NCBI RefSeq assembly: GCF_009497655.1 | Contig: NZ_CP023317.1 | Coordinates: forward strand, 1,269,501-1,333,500 | Direction: 5' to 3' | Source: Priestia megaterium | GTDB taxonomy: Bacteria; Bacillota; Bacilli; Bacillales; Bacillaceae_H | Length of the DNA: 64,000 nucleotides | Part shown: in pieces, positions 1 to 7,358 of the stretch | How the letters are laid out: each line of letters opens with the position of its first letter | How positions within the stretch are numbered: position 1 is the first letter of the stretch | Program-made: the position numbers and the translations under genes | Notes under the pieces: model-generated | The model's input: the letters and a program-made list of their open reading frames with translations, nothing else | The model's database searches: none | Told to the model about the DNA's origin: nothing

Positions 1-1
1 T

Positions 2-55
2 CCTTTTGCTACGGTATGGGATGCTGTACAAATCGCTGCTCAAAAAGCTGAATAA
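2..55 (+). CDS. C-terminal tail of an unidentified protein (partial)
   Basis: An open frame enters from the left edge and ends at TAA (53-55), giving 17 residues that finish VQIAAQKAE. The tail is too short to assign to a family. In B. subtilis the corresponding side of spo0E carries ykvA and the mtn methionine-salvage genes, but these residues do not let me match any of them. A long intergenic repeat begins directly after the stop codon. Confidence 0.5.
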   Translation, partial: PFATVWDAVQIAAQKAE

Positions 56-393
56 AAAAGAGGCTGGGACAAAAGTAGTTGAGTCCAAGTAAAAAAAGAA
101 CCATTCATCAACCTGTTTGATGAGTGGTTCTTTTTTTTTTTGATGGTGCACATCGTTTTATTTGTTTCGTTCCTTCTAGCAATTGATTGGAGGGCAAGGA
201 GAAGACTCCTGCGGGAAAAGCGGAACAGGTGAGACCCCGCAGGAGCGAAAGCGACGAGGAGGCTCAGCGGCCGCCCGCGGAAAGCGAAGCCTTGCACGGA
301 AATCAATTGCGGTGTCATAAGCAGTCCAGCTCATGTATCTCATTTGTTCGTCTTTCGTTTGGATTTATTTCGTTATGTCTCAACCTCTTTTTT
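56..393 (+). repeat. Intergenic repeat copy R1 (long form)
   Basis: The element opens with GAGGCTGGGACAAAAG (60-75) and closes with TTATGTCTCAACCTC, which is nearly its reverse complement, so the ends form imperfect terminal inverted repeats. Positions about 96-140 hold an A-tract, a hairpin built on AGAACCA and TGGTTCT arms, and a T-tract, able to terminate transcription either way. Positions about 190-300 are a GC-rich core with CTCCTGCGGG and its partner CCCGCAGGAG. It is the longest of six related copies here. Short frames crossing it lack ribosome binding sites and are not called. Confidence 0.85.
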
Positions 394-394
394 A

Positions 395-420
395 TTCGAC
401 AAGCAGCATCTTTTGTCGAA
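395..420. promoter_or_regulatory. Candidate inverted pair of Spo0A boxes
   Basis: TTCGACA at 395-401 and TGTCGAA at 414-420 are inverted copies of the Spo0A-binding core TGNCGAA, about 180 bp before a Spo0E-like gene. The same bases form an 8-bp hairpin (TTCGACAA with TTGTCGAA), so an RNA role is an alternative. No clear promoter was placed relative to them. Binding by Spo0A is inference. Confidence 0.35.
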
Positions 421-597
421 AAACAACTTGTAAAAAAAAGATAAACGGTATTCCTATAGTAATGTAAGCGTTTATAAATTCCGACAAAATAATTTTTTTG
501 CGAAAAAAATGTCTATTATTGCGACTCTATTTACATATTTAGTAGAATTTGTAATAATGCGTTATAAGCTAATTTCTTTGTCATAGGAGAGGATTTT

Positions 598-837
598 GTG
601 TTTGGAGTGAGAAATAGAACGAAATCAGAGAGATTATTAGTGGAAATCGTCCAAAAAAGACAAAAGATGGTGCAGCTCGGAGAAGAAAAAGGTCTGACTA
701 ATGAAGAAACCGTTACCTGTAGTCAAGAGCTTGATCAGCTCTTACTCGTTTATCAAAAGCAGCGTTTAAAAGAAGAGGAAGAAAAGACATCGTTTGCCAC
801 ACTGATTAGCCGCTTTTTATCTTTTTCAAAGCTGTAA
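598..837 (+). CDS. Spo0E-like aspartyl-phosphate phosphatase
   Basis: This 79-residue protein carries the Spo0E-family signature SQELD at residues 42-46, preceded by a helical segment ending GEEKGLTNEE. Family members dephosphorylate phosphorylated Spo0A and so delay entry to sporulation; they act as small two-helix cytoplasmic proteins. The start is GTG at 598 with AGGAGAGG about 7 bases upstream. Length is close to Spo0E itself (about 85). Two candidate Spo0A boxes lie upstream, and a sensor histidine kinase and an mhqR homologue lie nearby, as at the B. subtilis spo0E-kinD-mhqR locus. It could be the Spo0E orthologue or one of the shorter paralogues; the sequence alone does not settle this. 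Confidence 0.85.
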   Translation: MFGVRNRTKSERLLVEIVQKRQKMVQLGEEKGLTNEETVTCSQELDQLLLVYQKQRLKEEEEKTSFATLISRFLSFSKL

Positions 838-901
838 TGCAGGACAAGCATTCGGGATCGGGCAGTGAAACAATTACGCTGCCCGTGGCCTCTCTTCAGC
901 T

Positions 902-1633
902 TTAAAAAATGTTAATTAAAAAAATCATAAACAAAATACCAAAAATAAACGAATAAGTAGCAAATCTTTCGTTTCCATCGCCGTGACTTTCCGGAATTAA
1001 CTCTTTATAAATAATAAAAAGCATGGCTCCGGCAGCAAACGCTAATCCATATGAAACGAGAGACTCCACAAAATTAGTTAAATAAAACCCGAGTAAAGAC
1101 GTTACAATTTCAACTGATCCTGTAAGGGTAGCAATTAAAAATGCTTTTATTTTACTGATATTTTGCTGAGCTAAAAATAGCGCGACCAACAGTCCTTCAG
1201 GTGCATTTTGAAGACCGATTGCAAGGGCAATTAAGTTCCCTGTATTTTCAACATTTGAAGCGTAGCTCACACCAACAGACAGTCCTTCAGGAAGGTTGTG
1301 CAACGTAATAGCGGAAACAATTAAAAGTGCTTTTTCATCAAACTGTATGCCGGTTTTAGAATGCTCAAGATCAATGTGAGGAATATTCTGCTCCAAGAGT
1401 GTTAATGTTACCACGCCAAGCAGTAAGCCAATCGCTAAGGAAAAAAAACCGCCGCTTTGAAGAGATTCTGGAATTAAGCTCATAGTAGAAGCTGCTGTCA
1501 TGATGCCTGCAGTGAGCGCAAGAAGTATATCTTTCCAGCGATGAGTGAGTTCTTGATTCAAAAATAGAATAGGCAAAGCGCCTACTCCAGTCGATAGCGC
1601 AGAAAGAATGCTTCCAATTAGTACCTCAGTCAT
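902..1633 (-). CDS. ZIP-family divalent metal transporter
   Basis: A polytopic membrane protein of 243 residues with the two ZIP metal-site motifs: HNLPEG in a central transmembrane segment and QNAPEG in the following one. ZIP proteins move zinc or related divalent cations into the cytoplasm. About eight hydrophobic segments are visible, and the length is normal for bacterial ZupT-like members. I chose the ATG at 1631-1633 (protein beginning MTEVLIGS) because AAGGAGA stands about 7 bases before it; an in-frame ATG 13 codons upstream would add a very basic stretch with no good ribosome binding site. No Zur or MntR operator was recognised. Substrate specificity cannot be read from the sequence. 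Confidence 0.88.
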   Translation of the reverse strand: MTEVLIGSILSALSTGVGALPILFLNQELTHRWKDILLALTAGIMTAASTMSLIPESLQSGGFFSLAIGLLLGVVTLTLLEQNIPHIDLEHSKTGIQFDEKALLIVSAITLHNLPEGLSVGVSYASNVENTGNLIALAIGLQNAPEGLLVALFLAQQNISKIKAFLIATLTGSVEIVTSLLGFYLTNFVESLVSYGLAFAAGAMLFIIYKELIPESHGDGNERFATYSFIFGILFMIFLINIF

Positions 1634-1760
1634 AAACCGTCTCCTTTTACGTATTCTTCTTTTTATCCTCAATTCACATCGTTCTTTTAGTGTATGTTTT
1701 TTTGTTTTCTATGAGCATGACTATTTTAAAAATGAACAGCTTTATGCAATAATTTTACAA

Positions 1761-1790
1761 AAAAGTTGAACCAGTGAAGGTTCAACTTTT
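1761..1790. terminator. Bidirectional terminator
   Basis: AAAAGTTGAACC and GGTTCAACTTTT form a 12-bp stem with A- and T-tracts on either side. It immediately follows the stop codon of the minus-strand DUF4931 gene. Confidence 0.8.
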
Positions 1791-2557
1791 TAGGTGAAGT
1801 ACAGCTCCTGAACTTGGTTAGCAATGTGCTCAAGCTTATTGGAAACTTGAGGAATGCCATATCCTACATACAAAGGAGATGTGGCAAAGCGAGGAATGAT
1901 TTTCGCTGCAATTTTGCCGTTTTTAAGATTATAAAAAAACAAGTTGTAGCTCGTGCAGCTACGATGAAAATGATTTAATAAATAGTGAGCAGCCGTTTGA
2001 AGATAATCTGCAAACGTGTGCAGCTCTTTGTCAAGCTGATCTGTTATCACGTTAAATTCAAAAAAGCCCATTCGAGGTTTTACAGATAAATTAAATGTGA
2101 CGTGTTCATTTTTGGCAATTGTGACTCCTTCAAACTGCTCTAGCTTCACATTTTCATTTACATCCATCTCATTTAAACCAATAATTTGCATATGAGGATG
2201 TCGTAATGATCCTCCGGACATGGGGCCGTGATTTTTAAAGAAAAGAACAGAAGCATATTCTCCGCTGTTCATCATCGATATCCATCGTTCAGTAGCAAAA
2301 CTCAGCAAGGTATACAGATGTTCTTTTGGATAAATAGATAGTTCTGAAGAACACTCATCGGTCTCAATGATAACCGTCTGATAAGCATCTTGCAGAACGG
2401 GAAACTTATTTTTTAGCCAAATGATAGGTCCTTGTTTTTCAATGATGCCTGTAAGAGATTCTACGTCGCAAAAGGGACAGGGGTTTTGCCGGTTAACGAT
2501 TGTTTCAGGCTTTTGCGAACCAATCGCGGAATTAAATAATAAATGGGTTGGTTTCAT
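1790..2557 (-). CDS. DUF4931 protein, GalT/HIT-like
   Basis: A 255-residue soluble protein with a CPFC pair near residues 27-30 and an RHPHMQ segment near the middle. Both resemble the zinc site and HPHxQ catalytic region of galactose-1-phosphate uridylyltransferases in the HIT superfamily. I recognise it as the Bacillus DUF4931 type; such proteins may be nucleotidyl transferases or hydrolases, but no substrate is known to me. The start at 2555-2557 (MKPTHLLF) is preferred over the ATG two codons upstream because AAAAGGTG then sits 7 bases away rather than 1-2. It lies upstream of the ZIP gene on the same strand but ends in its own terminator, so the two are probably separate transcripts. Confidence 0.72.
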   Translation of the reverse strand: MKPTHLLFNSAIGSQKPETIVNRQNPCPFCDVESLTGIIEKQGPIIWLKNKFPVLQDAYQTVIIETDECSSELSIYPKEHLYTLLSFATERWISMMNSGEYASVLFFKNHGPMSGGSLRHPHMQIIGLNEMDVNENVKLEQFEGVTIAKNEHVTFNLSVKPRMGFFEFNVITDQLDKELHTFADYLQTAAHYLLNHFHRSCTSYNLFFYNLKNGKIAAKIIPRFATSPLYVGYGIPQVSNKLEHIANQVQELYFT

Positions 2558-2691
2558 AATCATTCACCTTTTTATGTAATGTTCATATGTTTATTGTATT
2601 AAAAGCATATGTATAAATCCACTTATATACATTTTTTATCAAAAAAATTGTACAAGCAGAGAGAATAACCGATGAAATAAGCCTGCTTTGA

Positions 2692-2720
2692 TTGACTTTG
2701 AAGGGAAATTTTAGTATTAT
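2692..2720 (+). promoter_or_regulatory. Sigma-A promoter of the mhqR-type gene
   Basis: TTGACT (2692-2697) and TATTAT (2715-2720) are separated by exactly 17 bases. The -10 hexamer is also the outer part of the left arm of the palindrome at 2715-2738. Confidence 0.8.
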
Positions 2721-2738
2721 CTTGATATCAAGATAATA
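2715..2738. promoter_or_regulatory. Perfect 24-bp palindromic operator (MhqR-type box)
   Basis: The left arm TATTATCTTGAT (2715-2726) is followed at once by its exact reverse complement ATCAAGATAATA (2727-2738). It covers the -10 box and the likely transcription start of the MarR-family gene beginning at 2757. The core resembles the MhqR operators of B. subtilis. Position and symmetry imply autorepression by steric block; this is inference from the sequence. Confidence 0.8.
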
Positions 2739-2756
2739 TCAAAGGAACTGATTAAA

Positions 2757-3227
2757 ATGACGAATGATGTAACTAGAGAAGAGTTAGACCAATCTCTTAA
2801 ATTATTTATTGTACTATCTCGTGCCAATCGTTCAATTAATGATCATGTGCATAAATTTATTCAACAGCATGGAATGAATCCAACCGAATTTGCTGTCCTA
2901 GAGTTATTGTACCACAAAGGCCAGCAGCCTCTTCAGCAAATTGGCGGAAAAATTCTGTTGGCAAGCGGCAGTATTACGTATGTAGTAGACAAGCTTGAGA
3001 AAAAAGGCTTCTTGGAGCGCGTTGCTTGTCCGAGCGATCGTCGCGTAACCTATGCAGCTATCACCAAGCAAGGCAAGGAAATGATTGAAAGCATGTTTCC
3101 GAGTCACGAAAAAAGAATTCATGATATTTTATCCGTTTTATCTAGCGAAGAAAAGGAAGTTGCCATTTCGATGCTTAAGAAACTAGGGCACTATGCAGAT
3201 GAATTTTTGCCGGAATCGACTAATTAA
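2757..3227 (+). CDS. mhqR: MarR-family repressor, MhqR-like
   Basis: A 156-residue winged-helix MarR protein. The central segment (NPTEFAVLELLYHKG, LLASGSITYVVDKLE, DRRVTYA) closely follows B. subtilis MhqR as I recall it. MhqR represses genes for detoxifying quinones and azo compounds (mhqA, mhqNOP, mhqED, azoR2) and responds to 2-methylhydroquinone. Its position between a Spo0E/kinase pair and clpE matches B. subtilis. AAAGGA lies 10 bases before the ATG. A perfect palindrome on its promoter suggests autoregulation. A nitroreductase of the YodC/MhqN type lies at 52.2-52.8 kb, but I found no comparable palindrome there. A terminator follows the gene. Confidence 0.82.
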   Translation: MTNDVTREELDQSLKLFIVLSRANRSINDHVHKFIQQHGMNPTEFAVLELLYHKGQQPLQQIGGKILLASGSITYVVDKLEKKGFLERVACPSDRRVTYAAITKQGKEMIESMFPSHEKRIHDILSVLSSEEKEVAISMLKKLGHYADEFLPESTN

Positions 3228-3237
3228 TTAAGGAAAG

Positions 3238-3270
3238 CTCGTTTGTTTCTGTTGAACAAACGAGTTTTTT
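3238..3270 (+). terminator. Terminator after mhqR
   Basis: CTCGTTTGTT and AACAAACGAG form a 10-bp stem with a 7-base loop, followed by TTTTTT. Confidence 0.85.
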
Positions 3271-3394
3271 CTATGACTTCTTTCATGGCCAATCGACATC
3301 GAAAATAAAAAGTGACAAAAAATTGAAATTAACAGGAATACAGCTGGATAAAAACGAATTAGGTTACATACAGACAATAGAGGAAGGGGAACTA

Positions 3395-5092
3395 ATGATG
3401 AAATTTGAGAATTATACATATACGCGACCTGATATGAATGAAATTGAAAAGCAGTTTGAAAAGGCCATTACACATTTTACGGAAGCAGCGTCAGTCAGTC
3501 AGCAAAATGAGGCAATTCGTCTAGCAAACGATGCGTATTCTCAGTACAGTACAATGGGGAACATCTGCTATATTCGTCATTCTATCGACACAGCGAATGA
3601 ATTTTATAAAGAAGAACAAGACTATTTTGATGAAACACAGCCGCTTTTAGAAGGATATGTAGAGAAATTTTACAAAGCCTTAATCTCTTCGCCTTTTAAA
3701 CAGCAACTAGAAGAAAAGTGGGGAAAGCAGCTGTTTTCTCTTGCTGAAATGCAGTTAAAAACGTTCTCTCCTGAAATAGTAAAAGAGCTGCAGGAAGAAA
3801 ATAAGCTATCATCTCAATATACGAAACTAGTGGCATCAGCTAAAATTGTATTTGAAGGAGAAGAAAGAACGCTAGCTCAGCTCGATCCGTTTATGGAGTC
3901 ACCTGATCGAGAAATGAGAAAAAAAGCAGCAGAAGCGAAGTTTCAATTTTTCACCGATCACGAAGAGGAATTTGATGATATTTACGACAAACTTGTAAAA
4001 GTAAGGACCAAGCTTGCTGAAAAATTAGGCTATAAAAATTTCGTAGAAGTGGGCTATGCTCGTATGTCTAGAATAGGCTATGATGCTGAAATGGTTGCTG
4101 CTTTTCGCAAACAAGTAAAAGAGTATATAGTTCCCCTTACTGAAAAACTAAAAAAGCGTCAGCAGGAAAGAATTCAAGTAGAGAGCTTAACTTATTATGA
4201 TGAACCGTTTCAGTTTGAAACAGGAAACGCAGTGCCAAAAGGTGATGAAAAGTGGATTATTGAAAATGGACGGGTTATGTATAAGGAGCTTTCTAAAGAG
4301 ACAGATGAATTCTTTTCATTTATGCTTGAAAATAATTTAATGGATTTAGTCGCTAAAAAGGGCAAAGCAGGCGGAGGCTACTGTACGTTTATTGAAGAAT
4401 ACAAAGCGCCGTTTATTTTTTCAAATTTTAATGGAACATCAGGCGATATCGATGTGTTAACGCATGAAGCAGGGCATGCTTTTCAAGTGTATTCCAGCCG
4501 AGATATGGAAACCAATGAGTATCACTGGCCTACGCATGAAGGAGCTGAAATTCATTCGATGAGCATGGAGTATTTTACATGGCCTTGGATGGAGTTGTTC
4601 TTTAAAGAAGACAAAGATAAATACCAGTTTTCTCATTTAAGCTCAGGCTTAACTTTCTTGCCTTACGGGGTAGCAGTAGATGAATTTCAGCATGCTGTAT
4701 ACGAACGCCCTGAGATGACGCCTTCGGAACGAAAACAAACGTGGCGAGAAATTGAAAAAAAATATATGCCTTCTAAAAACTATGATGGCCATTATTATCT
4801 AGAAAGCGGGGGTTTCTGGCAGCGCCAGCTTCATATTTACACGTCTCCGTTTTATTATATTGATTATACGCTCGCTCAAATTTGTGCATTTCAATTTTGG
4901 AAAAAGGATCGAGAAAATCATGAACAAGCATGGCAAGATTACGTTCATTTGTGTAAGCTTGGCGGAAGTAAGCCGTTTTTAGAATTAGTAGAGGAAGCGA
5001 ATTTGATCTCTCCATTCGAAGAGGGCTGCGTGCAGTCTGTAGTAGATGAAATTGAAAACTATTTAAATAGTATTAATGATAAAAAGCTATAA
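3395..5092 (+). CDS. M3-family oligoendopeptidase
   Basis: A 565-residue cytoplasmic zinc metallopeptidase. The zinc-binding motif HEAGHAF lies at residues 357-363, and the following HEGAEIHSMSME segment supplies the expected third ligand region of family M3. These enzymes cleave short peptides taken up by the cell; the length matches the roughly 565-residue Bacillus M3B type rather than the 600-670-residue PepF type. The start is the ATG at 3395, 7 bases after AGGAAGG; a GTG/ATG extension upstream would run through the untranslated leader. The gene is flanked by terminators on both sides, so it appears monocistronic. Substrates cannot be inferred. Confidence 0.92.
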   Translation: MMKFENYTYTRPDMNEIEKQFEKAITHFTEAASVSQQNEAIRLANDAYSQYSTMGNICYIRHSIDTANEFYKEEQDYFDETQPLLEGYVEKFYKALISSPFKQQLEEKWGKQLFSLAEMQLKTFSPEIVKELQEENKLSSQYTKLVASAKIVFEGEERTLAQLDPFMESPDREMRKKAAEAKFQFFTDHEEEFDDIYDKLVKVRTKLAEKLGYKNFVEVGYARMSRIGYDAEMVAAFRKQVKEYIVPLTEKLKKRQQERIQVESLTYYDEPFQFETGNAVPKGDEKWIIENGRVMYKELSKETDEFFSFMLENNLMDLVAKKGKAGGGYCTFIEEYKAPFIFSNFNGTSGDIDVLTHEAGHAFQVYSSRDMETNEYHWPTHEGAEIHSMSMEYFTWPWMELFFKEDKDKYQFSHLSSGLTFLPYGVAVDEFQHAVYERPEMTPSERKQTWREIEKKYMPSKNYDGHYYLESGGFWQRQLHIYTSPFYYIDYTLAQICAFQFWKKDRENHEQAWQDYVHLCKLGGSKPFLELVEEANLISPFEEGCVQSVVDEIENYLNSINDKKL

Positions 5093-5120
5093 AAAAAGCC
5101 GCGTTTGCGGCTTTTTTTTA
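5090..5120. terminator. Terminator between convergent genes
   Basis: AGCCGC-GTTT-GCGGCT with flanking A- and T-tracts, between the oligoendopeptidase and the convergent kinase gene. It can serve both. Confidence 0.85.
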
Positions 5121-6701
5121 TTGACATGTTCCTTCTTTCCATAAAGGAATCGTAAGGGTAACGCTGGTTCCTTCGCCCACAGTGCTTTTAATCTCAAATG
5201 TTCCTTTATGCTGATACAGAATGTTTTTAATCACAACAAGTCCAAGACCGGTGCCTGATGGCTTCGTAGTAAAAAAGGGCTTTTGAATGTGCGTAAGCAA
5301 ATTTGAGGGAATACCTACTCCTGTATCTTTAATGAAAATAGTAAGGCCTTTAGTATGCTGAGTAACGTTTAAATGAATTTCTCCTCCGCTAGGCATAGCT
5401 TCGAGCGCATTTTTTAATAAATTAATGAGTACTTGCTTAATTTGATTGGCATCACAGCAGATGTATGTATGCGGAGCTTCCACCTGCGTTTTAACTAGGA
5501 CGTTTTTTAATACACATTCTGATTCATACAGAAGAATAACGTCATTTAAAATAGTAGAGAATGCATGTTTTTTCATAACCGTATCATGAGGTTTAGCGAG
5601 CAATAAAAATTCTCCAACGATTGAGTTAATACGATTCAGTTCACTCAGCATGATGGTTGTATAAGAATGATAGCGGCTGCTGTCTTCATGAATAAGCTGA
5701 ATAAATCCATTCAGGGAAGTAAGCGGATTTCGAATTTCATGAGCGATGCCCGCTGCCATTTCGCCGGCTAAAGATAATTTATCGGTTTGGCGAAGAAATT
5801 TTTCTGTTTCCTTTTCTTCTGTAAGATCGCGTGAAATACCAAAAAGCGCAACGACTTGCTGATCACGATTAAAAATAGGTGAAACAGTAATTTCTACGTC
5901 AATTATTTTTCCGTCTTTTCGCTTATCTTGGGTTTCAAAGGCTACCAGCTTTTCTCCTTTTTTAACCCTTTCTAATCGGTTTTCAGCGTCGCCTTTTAAG
6001 CCAGCAGGAATAAATGGGATGGTTTTTCCGACAATTTCTTCCGCTTTCCATCCGTATATTTGCTCAAAAGCATCGTTTACTTTAATCACTTTGCCGTCTA
6101 GACTGAACACGGAAATGGCGTCGCGATTGTATGTGAAAAAAGATTGTAAATACTCTTGAGCTGAGTAAAGTTCATCTTCGGTTTTGTTCATTTTGACCGT
6201 CGTAATAGCAATCAATTTTTTAGAGAAATGAGCACAATACAACAAAATAATCATTGTGATCAGCGTAAACAAAATGAAATAAACGATATCTAATTTCACG
6301 AAAGTCACAGATGTAAAAAGAGTGTTGCTTACATAAAAGTACAAAACAATTATTATGGACATTAATGTAGAAGTTACAATAGCGATATAGCTATAGTAAA
6401 TAAAGCTAACAATTATTCCAAGAAACAAAAACAAATAATTAATAACAGCAGGTTCAATAGATGTTATGTACGCAATATAGGCATAATAGCATATAAAAAA
6501 AGAATACATAATGATAGCAGGATGAAAATGAAAGTAATACATAGCCGTCACTACCAATAATAAAATTCCTCCGCTTATAAAAACAATCATATGAGGATCA
6601 GCTGCAATAAAGTGATATAACACAATGTGGACAAAATACAGCAGCCAGAAAATAAGTAAAAGAATAAAATTACGTTTTTTTATGAGGTTGTGTGATTCCA
6701 T
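5118..6701 (-). CDS. Membrane-bound PAS sensor histidine kinase (sporulation-kinase type)
   Basis: A 527-residue kinase. Residues about 10-185 hold roughly six to seven transmembrane segments with very short loops. A PAS domain follows (FFTYNRDAISVFSLDGK onwards), then the HisKA dimerisation helix with the phosphorylatable His in GIAHEIRNPLTSLNGF, then an HATPase_c domain with DTGVGIP and GTGLGL boxes. The HisKA sequence resembles the B. subtilis phosphorelay kinases KinA-KinE, and the locus corresponds to that of kinD, but the membrane architecture (no large external loop) is more KinB-like. No response regulator gene is adjacent, which fits a Spo0F-directed orphan kinase. The start at 6699-6701 (MESHNLIK) has AAAGGGA before it; a start 17 codons upstream is less likely. 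Role in sporulation is inferred. Confidence 0.85.
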   Translation of the reverse strand: MESHNLIKKRNFILLLIFWLLYFVHIVLYHFIAADPHMIVFISGGILLLVVTAMYYFHFHPAIIMYSFFICYYAYIAYITSIEPAVINYLFLFLGIIVSFIYYSYIAIVTSTLMSIIIVLYFYVSNTLFTSVTFVKLDIVYFILFTLITMIILLYCAHFSKKLIAITTVKMNKTEDELYSAQEYLQSFFTYNRDAISVFSLDGKVIKVNDAFEQIYGWKAEEIVGKTIPFIPAGLKGDAENRLERVKKGEKLVAFETQDKRKDGKIIDVEITVSPIFNRDQQVVALFGISRDLTEEKETEKFLRQTDKLSLAGEMAAGIAHEIRNPLTSLNGFIQLIHEDSSRYHSYTTIMLSELNRINSIVGEFLLLAKPHDTVMKKHAFSTILNDVILLYESECVLKNVLVKTQVEAPHTYICCDANQIKQVLINLLKNALEAMPSGGEIHLNVTQHTKGLTIFIKDTGVGIPSNLLTHIQKPFFTTKPSGTGLGLVVIKNILYQHKGTFEIKSTVGEGTSVTLTIPLWKEGTCQ

Positions 6702-7041
6702 AAAAAATCCCTTTCTTAAATGGTAAATAACTTTATAGGAGAATAACTTCATAGTCAGCTAGTCGCACGATACAGTAATATATCACTCATATTAGCATAG
6801 TTACAACTATGTGAATAGCCGAATTGAGCACTTAGACCAAGGAAGATAGATCTAGAATGTGGCTGGTCATAAACTATTAAGGAAATATGAGGGGAATATG
6901 AACGAAATGAAGGAGATGTAAAGCTTTTGTGATAACCTTGTAAAAGTGAACTTTTTTCCAATTGGATAGGCTATACTGCCAGTAGAGCCATATGAATGGT
7001 GACTACATAGAGGCTCAGATGATTCGAAAGGAGACGGTAAA
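6702..7041. other. Intergenic region between divergent genes
   Basis: About 340 bp between the kinase and lipoprotein starts. A TATACT hexamer near 6971 could be the lipoprotein -10 box but has no good -35 at normal spacing. No hairpin, repeat or convincing small gene was seen. Confidence 0.4.
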
Positions 7042-7308
7042 ATGAACAAAAGTTTATTAGTCAAGTTATTTGGATCACTTATAGCAATTATGTTAATCAC
7101 AGCATGCAACTCACAAACGGATGAAAAAGATGCAACAGAACAGCAAACCGAACAGTCGGATGATACTCAATCGGAGGATACAACGACAGATGATTCACAG
7201 GAAACAATGAAGCAAGACGAAGCAGATGACTCATCTGGGGATGAAGCAGCTGATGATCAAGAAGAATCAACGGATAGTGCGGACGAAAAAACAGATGAAA
7301 GTAAATAA
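7042..7308 (+). CDS. Small acidic lipoprotein
   Basis: An 88-residue precursor with a typical lipoprotein signal: MNKSLLVK basic start, hydrophobic core and lipobox LITAC, placing the lipidated Cys at residue 22. The mature part is almost entirely Asp, Glu, Ser, Thr and Gln with no predicted fold. AAAGGAG lies 7 bases before the ATG, and a strong terminator follows. I do not recognise a family; low-complexity acidic lipoproteins of this kind are common in bacilli and could bind cations or simply extend into the wall space. Function unknown. Confidence 0.75.
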   Translation: MNKSLLVKLFGSLIAIMLITACNSQTDEKDATEQQTEQSDDTQSEDTTTDDSQETMKQDEADDSSGDEAADDQEESTDSADEKTDESK

Positions 7309-7329
7309 ACGAAAGTATTTCTATAAAAA

Positions 7330-7357
7330 AAGCGACTCAAGTAGAGTCGCTTTTTCT
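7330..7357. terminator. Terminator between lipoprotein gene and clpE
   Basis: AGCGACTC-AAGTA-GAGTCGCT with A- and T-tracts on the two sides; it sits between convergent genes and can serve both. Confidence 0.85.
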
Positions 7358-7358
7358 A

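Noticed and set aside
40-444. Open frames on both strands across repeat R1
   Set aside because: They cover the hairpin and GC-rich core, have no ribosome binding site and do not persist in other repeat copies.
463-476. cre-like sequence TGTAAGCGTTTATA
   Set aside because: One mismatch in the conserved CA end and no catabolic gene nearby.
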